Shown one piece after another: positions 30,440-42,960 of a DNA stretch of 64,000 bases (its first letter is position 1; every line of letters begins with the position of its first letter). The DNA comes from Diabrotica undecimpunctata (Eukaryota; Arthropoda; Insecta; Coleoptera; Chrysomelidae). The notes below the pieces were generated by a model. That model ran no database searches. It saw nothing but the letters and a program-made list of their open reading frames with translations, and was not told the DNA's origin. Both the position numbers and the translations under genes were made by a program. The stretch spans positions 77,202,757 to 77,266,756 of the forward strand of contig NC_092805.1 of NCBI RefSeq assembly GCF_040954645.1, written 5' to 3'.

Positions 30440-33317
30440 CTGACCAAATGACCAAAAAGTCGCGGCCAATAGTAAAATAGAAGAAAAACTAGCCAAATTA
30501 ACTAATGCACATAGTACTGACAACTTACAGGAAACTTGGAAACAATTTAAAGAAACCATCGTGACGACAGCAAAAGAAACGTGTGGAATAAACCATGTAA
30601 ACAGAAATAAGAAGCAAACACGATGGTGGGACGATGAATTAAAAGCCCAAATAAAATATAAAAAACAGAAATGGAAAATATACTTAAACAAGAAAACAGA
30701 AAATAGTTACGAAGAATATAAACGACAAAGAAAGGTGGTGAAAGAAATGGTACTGAAGAAGAAGAAGAAAGCCTGGGATGAGTTTGGAATGAAGATGAAG
30801 GCAGATAACCAAAAATTGTGTTACAAGGCACTAAAGACGCTAAGAAAAGGTAAAGAAACAACGATGAAACAGGTGAAACGTAAAGACGGCACACTGATTA
30901 TCAGACCAAATGAGATTATGGAAAGATGGAGACAATACTTCAGCGAACTCCTAACACCAAGACAACCGAAAGAGAAAACTGTAATGATAGAAGTAGTAGA
31001 AGAACATGGACAAGAAAATGATATTCAAATAGAAGAAGTCAAAGAAGCAATTAATAATACAAAGAGAGGTAAATCAGCTGGTCATGACAAAATCACTGCT
31101 GAAATGTTAAAGACAATGGGACCGAAGGGAGTTGAATTTTTAACCAAAATTATGAACATGGCTTGGAACCGATGTACAGTCCCCGAAGTTTGCAGAATTG
31201 GCATAATACTACCAATCTTTAAGAAAGGAGACCCCAGTTCTTGTGAAAATTATAGAGGAATTAATCTACTCAGTATCGTCTCCAAAATATATGAAAGCAT
31301 CCTATAAAAAAAATTAAGACACATCGTTGAACCACATCTGGATGAAGTACAAAGTGGGTTTAGGAAGAAACACAGTACGCAAGACCATATATTTACGTTG
31401 AAACAAATAATTGAGAAAGCTAGAATAAAGAACACAGAAATATATATGGCATTTCTAGATATTGAGAAAGCATTTGACAGAGTGTTCCAGGAAGCAGTTT
31501 GGAAAAGTCTGCAAAATAGAAATATTGACCATCAACTAACAGGTGCTATCAAAAGTCTGTATCAAAATAACAAGTGTTATGTACGTAAGGATAACTTGGA
31601 ATCAGAGATGTTTGCAATAAGCGACGGTCTAAGACAAGGAGGTATTATGAGCCCCACACTGTTCATATTGATTATTGACAACATAATTAAGGAAACAAAA
31701 GCAAGTATACACAAAGTACATATCGGATATAGTAAACTACGACCGGTTGGTATAGCTGAGTGTGCATTCGCAGATGATCTCATGTTATGCGCTTCCAACA
31801 AGAGGGACCTCCAGAAAAATATAGATAGATGGAATAATGAGCTGGCAATTAGAAACATGAAGATTAATGTTAAGAAAACCAAGGTGATGCTAATAGCGAA
31901 AACTAACCGAAATGTGAACATAGAAATTAACCAACAACTCATAGAACAAGTAAATGCATTCAAATACCTAGGGGTTACAATAGACAGAGAAGGTGCCATG
32001 CGGAATGAAATAACAGAAAGAATAAGTAGTGCTTCAAAAGTGTACCATAATCTTAGTAGAGCATTCATAGGTAAACCTGAAATCAGCAGAAGAACCAAAA
32101 TGACAGTTTATAAGACAGTATTCCGACCAATCTTGATATATGGAAGCGAGAGCTGGGTTTTAACAAAGCAATTAAAAAGCCATTGATATGAAATATCTAA
32201 GACGAGTCAAAGGAATAACACGACGAGACAAAATAAGATCATCGCACAAGATGAAGAAGATCTCAGCTTTATGCTCAGAAAACTAGAAGAAGAATATAAA
32301 AACAACGGAATGGAAATAAACTTAGAGAAAACCAAATACCTAACAACAGAAAACAAGGATATGAGAAACCTAGAGATAGACGAGGGAAGACAAATAAATG
32401 GAACAGATAAATTCAAGTATTTAGGAACCATAATATCGAACCAGAGAACAACAGAAAAAGATATAAACAACAGACTGAGACAAACACGAAACTGTATAAG
32501 ACAACTAAACTCAGTGTTGTGGGATAAGAACATTACGATAAAGACAAAAAAGAGAATATATAATACCCTGACAAGAAGTATCCTGACATATGGGTCCGAA
32601 AACTGGACAATAAACAAGATAAATAGAGGTAGAATAAGAGCAGTAGAAATGGAGTTCCTGAGGAGAAGCTGTAGACTTACAAAAAGAGACAGAATTGAAA
32701 ACGCAGAGATTAAGCGGAGAATGGGAGTGCAATCAGACATAATCGACTATATAGAGAAGAAGAGACTATCCTGGTACGGCCACGTCAGAAGAGCGGACAG
32801 AGGACGCTGGATAAACAAAATCACAGAATGGAGCCCAATTGGAAGAAGAAAGAGAGGAAGACCCCGAAGGTCATTCAGAGATGAAATCGACGAGGCTATG
32901 GAGAAAAGAACCCTGCGAGATGAAGACTGGAATGACAGGGAAAATTGGAGAAAACGGTTGAGTGAAGGAAGACAGTGAAAACTGTGGAAATCCTTAGTAG
33001 TAGTAGTAGACAAAATAAGAAATGAAGATGTTAGAGAAGAACTGGGCATAGAATCTGTACTACACGCTATTGAAACACAACAAATAAAATGGTTTGGTCA
33101 TCTGTGCCGAATGAGCGACAACCGACCCGTTAAGCAAGTCTGGAAGGCTAAAGTGAAAAAGTTTAAAACCAGAGGCATACCACGGAAAACCTGGGATGAC
33201 GAAGTAGGGCAGATTTTGAAAAGTAGGGGAATGGAATGGTCAGAAGCTCAAAATAAGGCAAAAAACAAGAAAGAATGGACAAAATTCGTGCACAGAACAG
33301 AATAAAAAAAAAAAAAT
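30440..33317 (+). pseudogene. RTE-like LINE, 5'-truncated, carrying a nested LINE
   Basis: An open frame from ~30466 contains a linker with WWDDELKAQIKYKKQKWK, then RT motifs: GKSAGHDKITAEML, GIILPIFKKGDPSSCENYRGINLL, EIYMAFLDIEKAFDRV, SDGLRQGGIMSPTLF, CAFADDLMLCAS, FKYLGVTID, RPILIYGSESW. One in-frame TAA at 31305 separates two open blocks (30561-31307, 31398-32186); a frameshift lies at ~32184. The frame resumes as MKYLRRVKGITRRDKIR, is interrupted by another LINE at 32239-33007, and ends IKWFGHLCRM, GIPRKTWDDEVGQIL, stop at 33303, then 13 A. Endonuclease is missing. Confidence 0.9.
32239..33007 (+). mobile_element. Second LINE (769 bp) nested in the first
   Basis: Flanked by the 13-bp direct repeat AGACAAAATAAGA (32226-32238, 33008-33020). 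Codes in one frame (32250-32978) for the C-terminal part of an RTE-like RT: GMEINLEKTKYL, FKYLGTIISNQRTTEKDI, SILTYGSENWTI, FLRRSCRLTKRDRIEN, RLSWYGHVRRADRGRW, KRGRPRRSFRDEIDEAM. A stop at 32976 is followed by 28 bases and a (TAG)n tail. The coding part is intact, so the insertion is relatively young. Confidence 0.95.
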
Positions 33318-33404
33318 TCTGTATTTTCATTGGATTTGAGATGTAATGTATAACTGTAACCAGTATTTGTATTTACCTCACACCTTAGGGTAGAGAGGTG
33401 TTCG

Positions 33405-33527
<123 letters not shown>

Positions 33528-33734
33528 CTCTCTTTCTTCCGATACCCATTGCAATAATGACTTGTGGCATTGTTTTTGAATGAGCTGGCTAATAGGTTTA
33601 TAATTGTAGCAATTACCATTGATATTTTATGTTGTTTTAGTCGATTTTAGTCAGTCATTGTTGGAATTTGTTCCGAACAGTTTTACTTATTATTTTTTGT
33701 TGTGAATAACTAACTGTTCTATTTAATAAAAAAA

Positions 33735-35046
33735 ATGCCGAGAAAACGATAACAGGAGAAATGCGACAATGTGTAGTTCATTTATTGGAGTATTTTAAAA
33801 AAGAAAAAGAAAACAACGGACCTTTGCTTTCGTTATCATCGGTACATGAACGAGTAGCGGACGCTTTGAAAATCAGTCTTCGCACAGTGACAAGAATAAA
33901 GAGTGAATACAAGACAGGGGCAGCTCTTACTACACCAGGAGAGTCACGTAATGTGCAAAAAAAAGACTAATGATGTCAGCGATACTATAAAAGGAGAGAT
34001 TAGAAATGTACTGTATGGCATAAAAGCAAAAGGAGAGCACGTTATAATTAAAGTTCTAAATACACAATTAAGAAAAAAGCATCTCTATGACGGTTCTGAT
34101 ACAAGTTTGTGGCGTCTTATGAAAAATTGTGGGTTTTCATACAAACTAGAAAATAGTAGGCGAGTGCTATGTGAGAAACCATGTATTGTTTCCAAACGAC
34201 TGTATTTTTTGAGGCATTATATGAGAAATTTTTTAAGTCCACCCACTTCAGTTCGTTTTTTTAGATGAAACATGGATATTCCTAAAAGGGGCATATAAAC
34301 GTACTTGGCAAGATGACTGTGTGAAAAGCATCAGAAAAGGACACGAAAATACAGGTAAACGCTTTGTTGTTTTACATGCCGGAAGTAGGCAAGGATTTGT
34401 TAAAGATGCTGGATTACTGTTTTCTATGAAATCGAAGAGTGCAGACTATCATGATTCTATGGATGAAGAGTCTTTTAAAAAGTGGGTCTCCGAAAAGCTG
34501 ATACCAATGTTGGACGAACCATCTCTAATTATTATGGATAATGCCTCATGCTCTTTAATACAAAAGTTACCGAATGCCAGTTGGAAAAAACCGGACTTAC
34601 AAGAATGGTTACGAGCGAAAAAAATAATTTTTGACGACGATTCAGGCAAGACAGAGCTATTGAGTCTTTGTCGCCAGAATAAACCACAAAATACCAGGTA
34701 CGTTATAGACGAGCTACTCCAAGAACATGGGCATCAGGTTTTGAGATTGCCTCCATATCACTGTCAATATAATCCGATTGAGTTGGTCTGGGGCATTTCT
34801 AAACAATACTATGATCGTCATATTGGAGAACATGGACGTGGAGATGAAACAGTGAAAAAAGTTTGGGGCGATGCATTAGCTGAGGCAACACCTGCAGTGT
34901 GGGCGAGTTGTGTTAACCATACTGAAAAATTAATTCAGGACGACTGGGCAAAAATGGTCACATATGATGAAAATGGAAGTAGGATTATCATCGATTTGGC
35001 GGAAGATTCCAATGATGAAGACAGTTCCAGTAAAGACTCTGACTGA
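33735..35046 (+). pseudogene. Tc1/mariner-superfamily transposase with wide D-E spacing
   Basis: ATG at 33735 (MPRKR), then ITGEMRQCVVHLLEYFKKE after a one-base shift at ~33749. An HTH follows (HERVADALKISLRTVTRIKS). The frame shifts in an A8 run at ~33957 (to NDVSDTIKGEIRNVLYG) and in a T7 run at ~34257, entering VFLDETWIFLKGAYKRTW. Catalytic triad seen: LDETW, IIMDNAS (codon 34537) and NPIELVW (codon 34780), with 80 residues between second D and E. IS630-type proteins with D-D-82-E spacing are known to me as a separate group; the DNASCS segment looks two residues shorter than the usual DNAPYHS, which would account for 80. C-terminal tail acidic. TIRs not found. Confidence 0.82.
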
Positions 35047-35049
35047 TTA

Positions 35050-35867
35050 GCTAATTAATCAAGGTCAGTACGTTGTAACAGTTCAGAATTCGCTACAGTG
35101 CTTAAAACTTAAAAAATCTGTATCATTTTTTAATTAAAGTGGGTTAAATAATTAACACTTTTTTGGGTATATTTCAAAATCCTTTTAAAATGTACTTTTC
35201 GTTATATCCTGTCCTATTGTACTGCAAGCTAGAAAAATACTTCTTCGCGATTTATACGTATATTCCGTTATTAGAAATTTAATGAAAAATAATTTATAAT
35301 TTTCTTTTATAACTATTATTTCGTTTGACATGCTACATTTTGCTCCGCCACTGGAGGAGGTAAACGAATCGAGCTTAGACAAGGAAAGACAGATGACACA
35401 ACTTATTGCAAGTGTTTTTACACGCACACGCCAAGAACGATGAAAACGATTATACGCGGAACTCAAAATATATCGCTAATGAGCCTCACAGGACTCACCC
35501 GATCGAAGTGTAAGTTTTTTAAATACTTTTATGCGCCATATATCATATATAATATGACATTAATTAAAAATTTCCTCTACTTCCCAGCAATTGTTCACAC
35601 CCAACAGAATGTAATTTTTTTATGCGTCATATTTTATATACGATAATGTTCATAGAAAATTACCTTTGTAGTTGCTCTAAATTTAGTACAGTATGTTAAA
35701 TCATATATTTTTAGCGTTTAGTTGAAAGATGGATACGAACCGTTGTTTTTATACACAAAATAACTGTTAGATATGAGTGCATATCGTTGATTTTATTGAT
35801 TCTACCTAGTATTCTAGTACAAAAATGTCCCTTGTGTGTGTACAATCCCTTTTATTATTCTCTCGGT
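35050..35867. other. No recognisable gene
   Basis: AT-rich. Open frames here (35185-35466 minus, 35440-35646 plus) are short and lack motifs. Confidence 0.4.
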
Positions 35868-37330
35868 AATCTTGATCATCATCATTATTCTGGCTTTACA
35901 ACCTTACGTGGGTCCTAGCCTCCTCAAGAATTTCTCTTCAGTCGTCCCTATCCATCGCCTTTCTCCGCCAAGCTTGTATTCGCATATTTCTCATGTCTAC
36001 ATCGATATTATCAAGTAACCTTGTTCTAGGTCTTCCTCTTCTTCTCTGACCAATGGGTCTATCAAGGAGTTCTTCTAGTTGGGTCATTTTGTTTCATCCG
36101 CATTATATGCCCTATCCACCTCAGACGTCCTATCTTAATATGTTTTACGATATCAGGTTCCTGGTACATTCTATAAAGTTCGACGTTGTATCGTCTTCTC
36201 CCCACTCCGTTGTCATTCACTGCTCCATTAATTCGCCTTAGTACTTTTCTTTCGAAACATCCTAACATGTTTTCATTATTTTTTGTTAGGGTCCAGGTCT
36301 CTGAACCATATGTTTGGGCATATTATTGTTTTGTAGAGTTTTATTTTTGTATTTCGCGCTATAATTGTGGATTTAAGGAGGAGGTTAAGCCCAAAATAGC
36401 ATCTATTGGCCGTGAAAATTCTGCGGTTTATCTCTGCGGTAGTATTATTTTCAGTGTTAAGGAGCGCTCCCAGGTATACAAATTTGTTCACTGCTTCGAT
36501 GACGTCGTTTTCTATAACAAGTGGTCGCAGTATTTGTGGTTGCGTACTTATTTTCATATATTTCGTTTTGTTGGTTTTTATTAATAAACCCATTTTTGTA
36601 GCTGCTTCTTTTAATGCTACATACGTCTCTCGTACACCGTTTTACGTTCTTCCAACAATATTGATATCATCAGCATAGGCCAGGATTTGCACTCATTTAT
36701 TATATATTGAACCATTGGTTGTGATTTGTGGCATACGTATTACTTTTCCAGAGCCAGATTGAACCAGATTCAAGTGTTTTTCCAAAATTTGTTTCAGGGT
36801 TGCAATCTGATAAATTGTCGATTTACCACCTCTGAAACCAGCCTGGTATTTTCCTACTATCCGTTCTGCATATGATGCCATACGATGACATAGTACTGTG
36901 GAACATATTTTATACGCTTCATTTAGAAACGTAATTCCTCTGTGGTTAGAGTATTCAAATCAAAATTATCTCCTTTTTTGTATATGGTGCAAATTAATTC
37001 AATATTCCAATCATTGGGGAGGAATTTCTGTGTCCATATTTCTTTTATAAGCTGCTGTAATGCCATTATGGTATCATGGCCACCTTCTTCATATAGTTTA
37101 GCTGGGAGATTATCTATTCCGGGTAATTTGTTTCTGGCTAGTTTTTTAACTGCATCTTTAACTTCAAGAATCGTTGGTGGTTCCTCTTCCCTCCCGACTG
37201 TTCCCCTTACCTCATCTCTTTCGTCTTCCAGGTTTTCTTCTTCTACCTCTATATTAAGTGCCTGGTTAAAGTATTCCACATATCTATTCAATATATCTTT
37301 CCTTGTTTTTTATAGGTCGCCATTCTGACT
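35868..37330 (-). pseudogene. RTE-like LINE remnant (minus strand)
   Basis: Read on the minus strand: MNRYVEYFNQALN, VKDAVKKLARNKLPGIDNLP, IWTQKFLPNDWNIELICTIY (36923-37291), VGKYQAGFRGGKSTIYQI (about 36850), AYADDINIVGR (about 36670), VNKFVYLGALLNTENN (36276-36593), GCFERKVLRRINGAVND, RRRYNVELYRMYQEPDIV and RLRWIGHIMRM (36062-36268), then GQRRRGRPRTR. The tail is (ATGATG)n, seen as CATCATCAT at 35876 on the plus strand. About 100 residues of the RT palm between GFRGGKST and YADD are missing, and several frames are needed. Resembles the LINE fragments at 8233 and 9859. Confidence 0.88.
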
Positions 37331-37917
37331 TCTGCATTGTCTTGTGGTTGAAATGACTTATTTTCTGTTGATGTTAACTTTCTTATAGAATGCTCTGAAT
37401 TATTTCCCTCTGTTGAGGTTTTCTATATATTTATCGGTAAAATAACAATACATTTTATTTTAATAAATTAGCAGAAATGCGCTGCCCGAAATTTACTAGC
37501 GATATTTTCTGTATGGACTTTTTTTAAACATTATTTTTTGTTAAATTATTACAATGGTATTTTTTTCTTTAAGATGGAATATTTACTTTTGGGTTACCTT
37601 TTCTTATTTCGTTGTAAACTAAAAATCAAATCGAAATGCGAAAAATGTTGACAATTTTTCAATGTTTATTTCTAAAAAATCTTGAATATACTAATTATAT
37701 TGAACCAGTAAACGCTACTATTATAGAAATACACAACGAATAAATAGTTTAAGAAAATTTATTTAATTTTTATTTTTTTTCGAAATTTTTTATTTTGGCT
37801 TATGAGACGCCACCCTTTTGTTTGGGTAGTTTTATTTCGTCTGTCCGCTGGGTGGTAAATAAGTTATGACAAATTTCACTCAAAATTCACAACTCGCCCT
37901 GATTTAAGCGTACAATA
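37331..37917. other. No recognisable gene
   Basis: AT-rich sequence between two minus-strand LINE remnants; the first ~100 bases may still be LINE. Confidence 0.4.
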
Positions 37918-39520
37918 TTCTTCTTCTTCACGTACCATCTCCTCTAAGAAGGTTGGCAACCATCATGGCAATTCGCACTTTCGACGCCGCTGCTCTAAAG
38001 AGGTCAGCAGAAGTGCAGTTAAACCAAGCTCTCAAATTATTCAACCAGGAGATGCGTCTTCTTCCGTGACTCCTTCTACTTTGTATTCTTTCTTGCATTA
38101 TTAATTGCAACAAGTTATACCGCTCGCCTCTCATGGCATGTCCCAGATATTGCAGTTTTTTGACTTTAATTGTATTACCTCTTTATCTTTTCGCATTCTT
38201 CTCAACACCTCGACATTCGTGACTCTATACACCCAACTTATTCTTAATATCCTTCTGTAGGCACATAACTTGAAGGCTTCCAATCTGTCCGAAACATCTT
38301 TCTTTTAAAGTCTAAGCCTCCAACCCATAAAATAATACGGAGAACACGTAGCATCTCAGAAGTCTTATCTTTAAAGATATTGAAATGTCCCTGCTGCAGA
38401 GTACTTTTTTCAGTTTGTTGAAAGAATCTCTTGCCTGTCGTATTAAGAGCCTTAATCTCTTCTGTGTACTTATTATTTTCGTTAATTATTGTACCCAGAT
38501 TTTTATATTTTTAAACTTTTAATTTGTTCTTCATGTATTGTTATGTTTTCTTGGCGCTGTTGGGCTTTTTTAATTACCATAAATTGTGTCTTTTTTGTGT
38601 TTGGGGACAGTCCGTTTTCTTCACTGACTTCTACCACTCTGTCAACCATTTGTTGTAGATCCTCAAGACATTCCGCTAATAAAATATTGTCGTCGGCAAA
38701 CCGTATATTATTTATTGGTCGGCCATTTACTTTTATTCCCATAGTTAGTTCTTCTAGTGCTTCCTGGATTATTTCCTCTGAATACAAATTAAACAAACTA
38801 GCAGGACACAGCCCTGCCTGACGCCCCTCTCAATCTGTATTTCATTTGAAAAGACGTTGTTCTCTTTTACTACAGCGATCTGATTATAATAGATAGCGCT
38901 AATGATCCTGATGTCTCTCATATCTAAGTTTTTCTTTTCAAGTAATTCGATAAGACGGTTATGACTGACCTTATCAAAGGCTTTGTTGTAATCCAAGAAA
39001 TACATATAAACTGGCTGATTAACATCCATGCACCTTTGCACAATAACATTCACAGCGAACAGGGTTTCCCTCGTTCCCAGTGCATTTCTAAATCCAAATT
39101 GTGTGTCACTTATGTCCTGCTTAAGTTTTTTGTGTATTCTCCAGTGTATAATTTTTAAAAATATTATGAGCGTATGACTCATTACACTTATTATTCGGTA
39201 GTCTTGGCATTCTTTTGCATTTGGTTTTTTGGTAGTGTTATGAATGTTGACATCAGCGAATCTCTGGGAATGATTCCTGTACTGTATATTGTATTGAATA
39301 AGTCGACCAATATTCCAATTTGCTGTTCTTCTATTATCCGTATTATGTCTACAATTATTTCTTCAGGACCTGTTGCCTTGTTGTTCTTTATTCGCTTTAT
39401 CGCCTCTAATACCTCATCTTCTGTTATGTCTAGGCTGTTGTCGAACTTTTCCTGCTCTAGTACTATCTCAGTCCGTTCGTCTTTAAATAGCTCTTGAATA
39501 CTCAATGCAATATACAATAG
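37918..39520 (-). pseudogene. Second minus-strand LINE remnant, (GAA)n tail
   Basis: Minus-strand pieces in order: ITEDEVLEAIKRIKNNKATG, STGIIPRDSLMSTFITLPK (39191-39517); ISDTQFGFRNALGTRETLFA, MYFLDYNKAFDKVSHNRLIE, IERGVRQGC (38769-39182); NNIRFADDNILLAECLEDLQ (38503-38796); then a C-terminal RRSHGRRRISWLNNLRAW (37928-38134), and a short (GAA)n tail at 37921-37929 (TTCTTCTTC on plus). RT fingers and palm are present; endonuclease absent. Frames shift around 39185, 38790 and 38490. A different family from 35868-37330. Confidence 0.88.
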
Positions 39521-39539
39521 TCAGTACAATATTCCTTAC

Positions 39540-40150
39540 CTCAATGATGCTTTAAATGTTATGATATAAATATGATAATGTAATATAAAAATGTTAATGA
39601 TTGCTAACATAATGTGTGAATGACACACTGATTACTATAATAAATGATAAAATTTTGCACATTCCATAGATACTGTTTAACGTAATTATTAGACTGTGTG
39701 GCACCAAGTAAGAAAACAAAGGAGAAGATTTAGTACAGGAAAAAATATAATAGATAAATAAAAGTTTATACAACAACGGGACGGTTAAAAAAATATATAC
39801 ATATATAGGATAAATAACTAGTCATCGGAAAAAAATCGTGGTTGAGATAGGCCAGTGATTACGAGTAAAGCTTCCCTCTTTATATAATTAACCACTCCCA
39901 CACAAGAAATTAAAATTCAAAACCATAGACATAATACAAATAGACTGACTTTTGCAATATAGGCCCATTCTCGCAGTGCGACTGAGAAAACTGACGCAAA
40001 GCAATCCCTGCATTTCTTTCTAATGGGCTCGGTTTATCGACCACATGACCTTAATGACCAATGGTATTTATAGACTTAAAATTTTTATTAACTTTTAAAA
40101 TAAGCTGTTACAAACTTTTAATATATAACATTATGTATTAATATATTGTA
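39540..40150. other. No recognisable gene
   Basis: AT-rich to 39960, then slightly GC-richer. No supported coding region, RNA gene or repeat. Confidence 0.4.
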
Positions 40151-40154
40151 CCAA

Positions 40155-40442
40155 ACTTGCTTATTTCGTCGTAGCCCATATAACGGTTGCATCTCGAGAC
40201 GACGATGATCTGTGTTCGAGAACCTTCCGGTTGTATCGATCGGGATGAAACCAAAGCGCTAATGCAAGTGAATAGAGGTAGACTATTCCAGAATATTCTA
40301 GTACAGTACATAATAACTTGTCTATATAATTAGCGCCGATATTGGCTAAGCCAGTTGATAAGATATGATCGTGCTGTTATCGAACTTATAAATAAATATA
40401 TTTATATAATTTAGAACCACTCGTTTTATTTAAAAATGCTAT
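40155..40442 (+). repeat. Diverged gypsy LTR (5' side)
   Basis: The right part aligns by eye with the LTR at 22654-22855: CCAGAATATTCTAG, AGTTGATAAGA, TTATATAATTTAGAACCACT, CGTTTTATTTAA. A gag frame follows, so this was a 5' LTR. The left boundary is uncertain. Confidence 0.55.
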
Positions 40443-40605
40443 AGTTAGTATCACGGTGTGAGATTAAAAAATAAATTCAGCAGTGACTTTTGAAAAATAC
40501 TTTTAAACTTTTGAAAAGTATTGTTCGTCGGGAACATTCGCGTAGTTCGGTAGTGATCTTTGTAAAAAAAGATCATCTAAAAAGTAGGTGTGTGCCTGAC
40601 CAAAG

Positions 40606-41356
40606 ATGCAGCTTGCAGAACTTTCAGTAAAACAGTTGCGTGAGCAGCTAGAAGAACGCGATGAAGACTGCAGCAGGTCCAAGAAGATCCTCCAAAATAA
40701 AAATGGAGATGCCCCGGAGACATTCCAGTTTCTATCAGCAGAAGAAACAGTTTTAACAAAAATGAATGAGAAATTTAAAAATGTCTCTCAAATGATTGAC
40801 AAAACTTCTAGAAAGAATGATTAAAGATTTGATGAAACGTCTCGAATTATTAAAGAAGCAGCTAGAAAAAATGACGAGAAATTAGAAAATGTTTTTAGAA
40901 CATTCGATAAGGTAGAAAAGAAGATCAAACATCTAGATAGCATGATAAGTAATACGAAAGTGCTACCACAAGTTAATTCAGTCCTTTTAGATCCTGTAGT
41001 AAAAGAAGATTCACCTAGAGGCGAAACGACACATCATATTAGATTCAAATTGCCACCATTTGATAAAAATCTTCTTGGTCCATATACCTTAGACAATTTG
41101 AAGCTATTGCGACAGTTAATAATTGGTCATAACAAGAAAGGCTGTTTCCTTGACTGCTGCTTTACGAGGTGATGCTGCAAATATCCTAAGATCGATTCCT
41201 GAGGGTTAATAAAAATGTTACCAGACCTTGTTCACTCGACTAAACAAACGTTACGGAGATGCCCATTTACAGCAAGTCTACAAAGCAGAACTAAGAAGTA
41301 GAATTCAACGAACAAGTAAAAATTTGTAAGAGTTTAAAGCAAATGTTGCTCGTATA
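40606..41356 (+). pseudogene. Gypsy gag fragment
   Basis: Starts MQLAELSVKQLREQLEERDE, a SAP-like start typical of arthropod gypsy Gag. A TGA at 40822 (SRKND*) is followed in frame by a coiled-coil-like stretch. From 40942 the capsid start is seen (TTHHIRFKLPPFDKNLLGPY), then after a frameshift at ~41155 SLTAALRGDAANILRSIPEG and a stop. Reading ends near 41356 (VARIV). No zinc knuckle, protease or pol follow: a truncated copy of the family whose 3' end is at 16790-22855. Confidence 0.8.
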
Positions 41357-41575
41357 GTGTTGTTGATAATTATCAAAAGGTATCATTTGGTTGACTGTTG
41401 GTTGATTTGAGCAAAATGGTGGATCTTGAGTATTTATTTGAATTACTTGGTAATACGGATGTATTAGATTTGTAGGCTTGTTCTGCATTACAATTGGAAA
41501 CATCACTGTAGGGTACTGGAAATCATTTGATCCTGGTCCGTTCCCTGTTGGAAACATTTTCTCTTTACTTCTCAC
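41291..41575 (-). other. Unassigned minus-strand ORF, 94 codons
   Basis: Pro/Gln/Asn-rich: NGPGSNDFQYPTVMFPIVMQ, then INTQDPPFCSNQPTVNQM. Preceded on its strand by a pyrimidine-rich TTTATTTATCCAG acceptor-like site (~41590). Could be a stray host exon or chance. The rest of 41360-42310 shows nothing recognisable. Confidence 0.2.
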
Positions 41576-42317
41576 TTTTATTTCACATTGACTGGATAAA
41601 TAAAAATTTATTTATTTACCAATACTCAATTTAAATATACCAAATTTCGAGAAGATTAATAATTAGTTAGCACAATTACAATTATCTTCAGAAAACCGCC
41701 AAAAATTAATATTTTTCGAGAAGAATCCCAAAATTCAGATTAAGTTTGACAGTTATTTAGACATATATTCGTTTGAACATGACAGTCGTTTGAATTTCGT
41801 AAATTTGTATATGAAAACAATGGTTCAAATAACAATTCTATAGATAATTGATTATGGAGACACGACACAAACACAAATGTGCGTTGCTCGCTTATTTTAT
41901 GAAATATTTCCAAATTAACCACCTATATCTCAAGGATCAAGGATAAGTAAGATAGAAAAGCTAAGACATGTACGGCAGATTGTCATATCAGTAGGTTATG
42001 ATTACGGTCACGGGGCTATAGGCACAATGTATGGAGACTCTTTGTCAGTTGTGACTACTTGCGTTGATTGGCTACTAGTCAAGATGATTGTTAGAACATG
42101 GGTTTTGAGATATTGTTGATTCTTGGAGACTTTGTTAAAAAGTATGTTTAAATAAATGTATTAAACACAATGAAATATTATTACTCAGATAAAAACCAGC
42201 TGCCAATGCAATAGATAATGATGTCAAATTAAATATTTTGTTTGGGTTTAAGGAAAACTCACACACTTAATGTAAAACACACGAAAAACAGCCTTAATGT
42301 TTAATGTAAGCCATTCA

Positions 42318-42960
42318 TCGGTTATAATAAAATGCATTCCTATAAAATCATACTAACTCAGGAACTCATGGAAAACGACTTTGATAGGAGAACGTATTTA
42401 TGTGAACAAATGATGGCAATATTAGATAACAATAATATTATTAGAACATGTTTTGTTTTCGAATAAGTGTACCTTTACAGTTCACAAGCATGCCAATCGT
42501 CAGAATTGCCGCTATTGGTCTAGGAAAAATCCTCACTGAGTGAGAGAAAAACAGGCAAAATACCATGAAAAGGTTAACGTATGGGCAGGAATTGTAGGAG
42601 ATCATATCGTAGGACCATTTTTCATTAATGGCCATTTAAATGAATTTTTAACACTTCTCAAGAATAATATCATACCAACTTTAAAAAACCTATATCCTGA
42701 TCCAGCAAACCCCATTACCAAATCAATGTTCGGCAGTACATCAACCGAATATTTCCAAATCGGTGGATAGAGATGCGAGGATGGATGGAATGGTTAGCAC
42801 GAGCTTCTGATCTGACGTCTTAAGACTTTTTATGGAGATATGTAAAAAATATTGTACATAAAACTAAACCCCTCGATTTAGCTGACTTAACATCGGCCAC
42901 GACTAAGGTGTTGAGTAACGTTAGAAGACATTAAGAAAGCGCATTAAAACCTATACGACC
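42318..42960 (+). pseudogene. mariner-like transposase fragment
   Basis: Readable over several frames: HSYKIILTQELMENDFDRRT, then CTFTVHKHANRQNCRYWSRKN, a stop in place of Trp (PH*VREKQ, at 42539), KYHEKVNVWAGIVGDHIVGP, FFINGHLNEFLTLLKNNIIP, then EYFQIGG and WMEWLARASDLTS, TKPLDLADLTSATTKVLSNV. This is the catalytic half of a mariner/IS630 transposase. The block that carries the second catalytic Asp (normally WFQQDGAPPH) is deleted at about 42725. Inactive. Confidence 0.85.
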
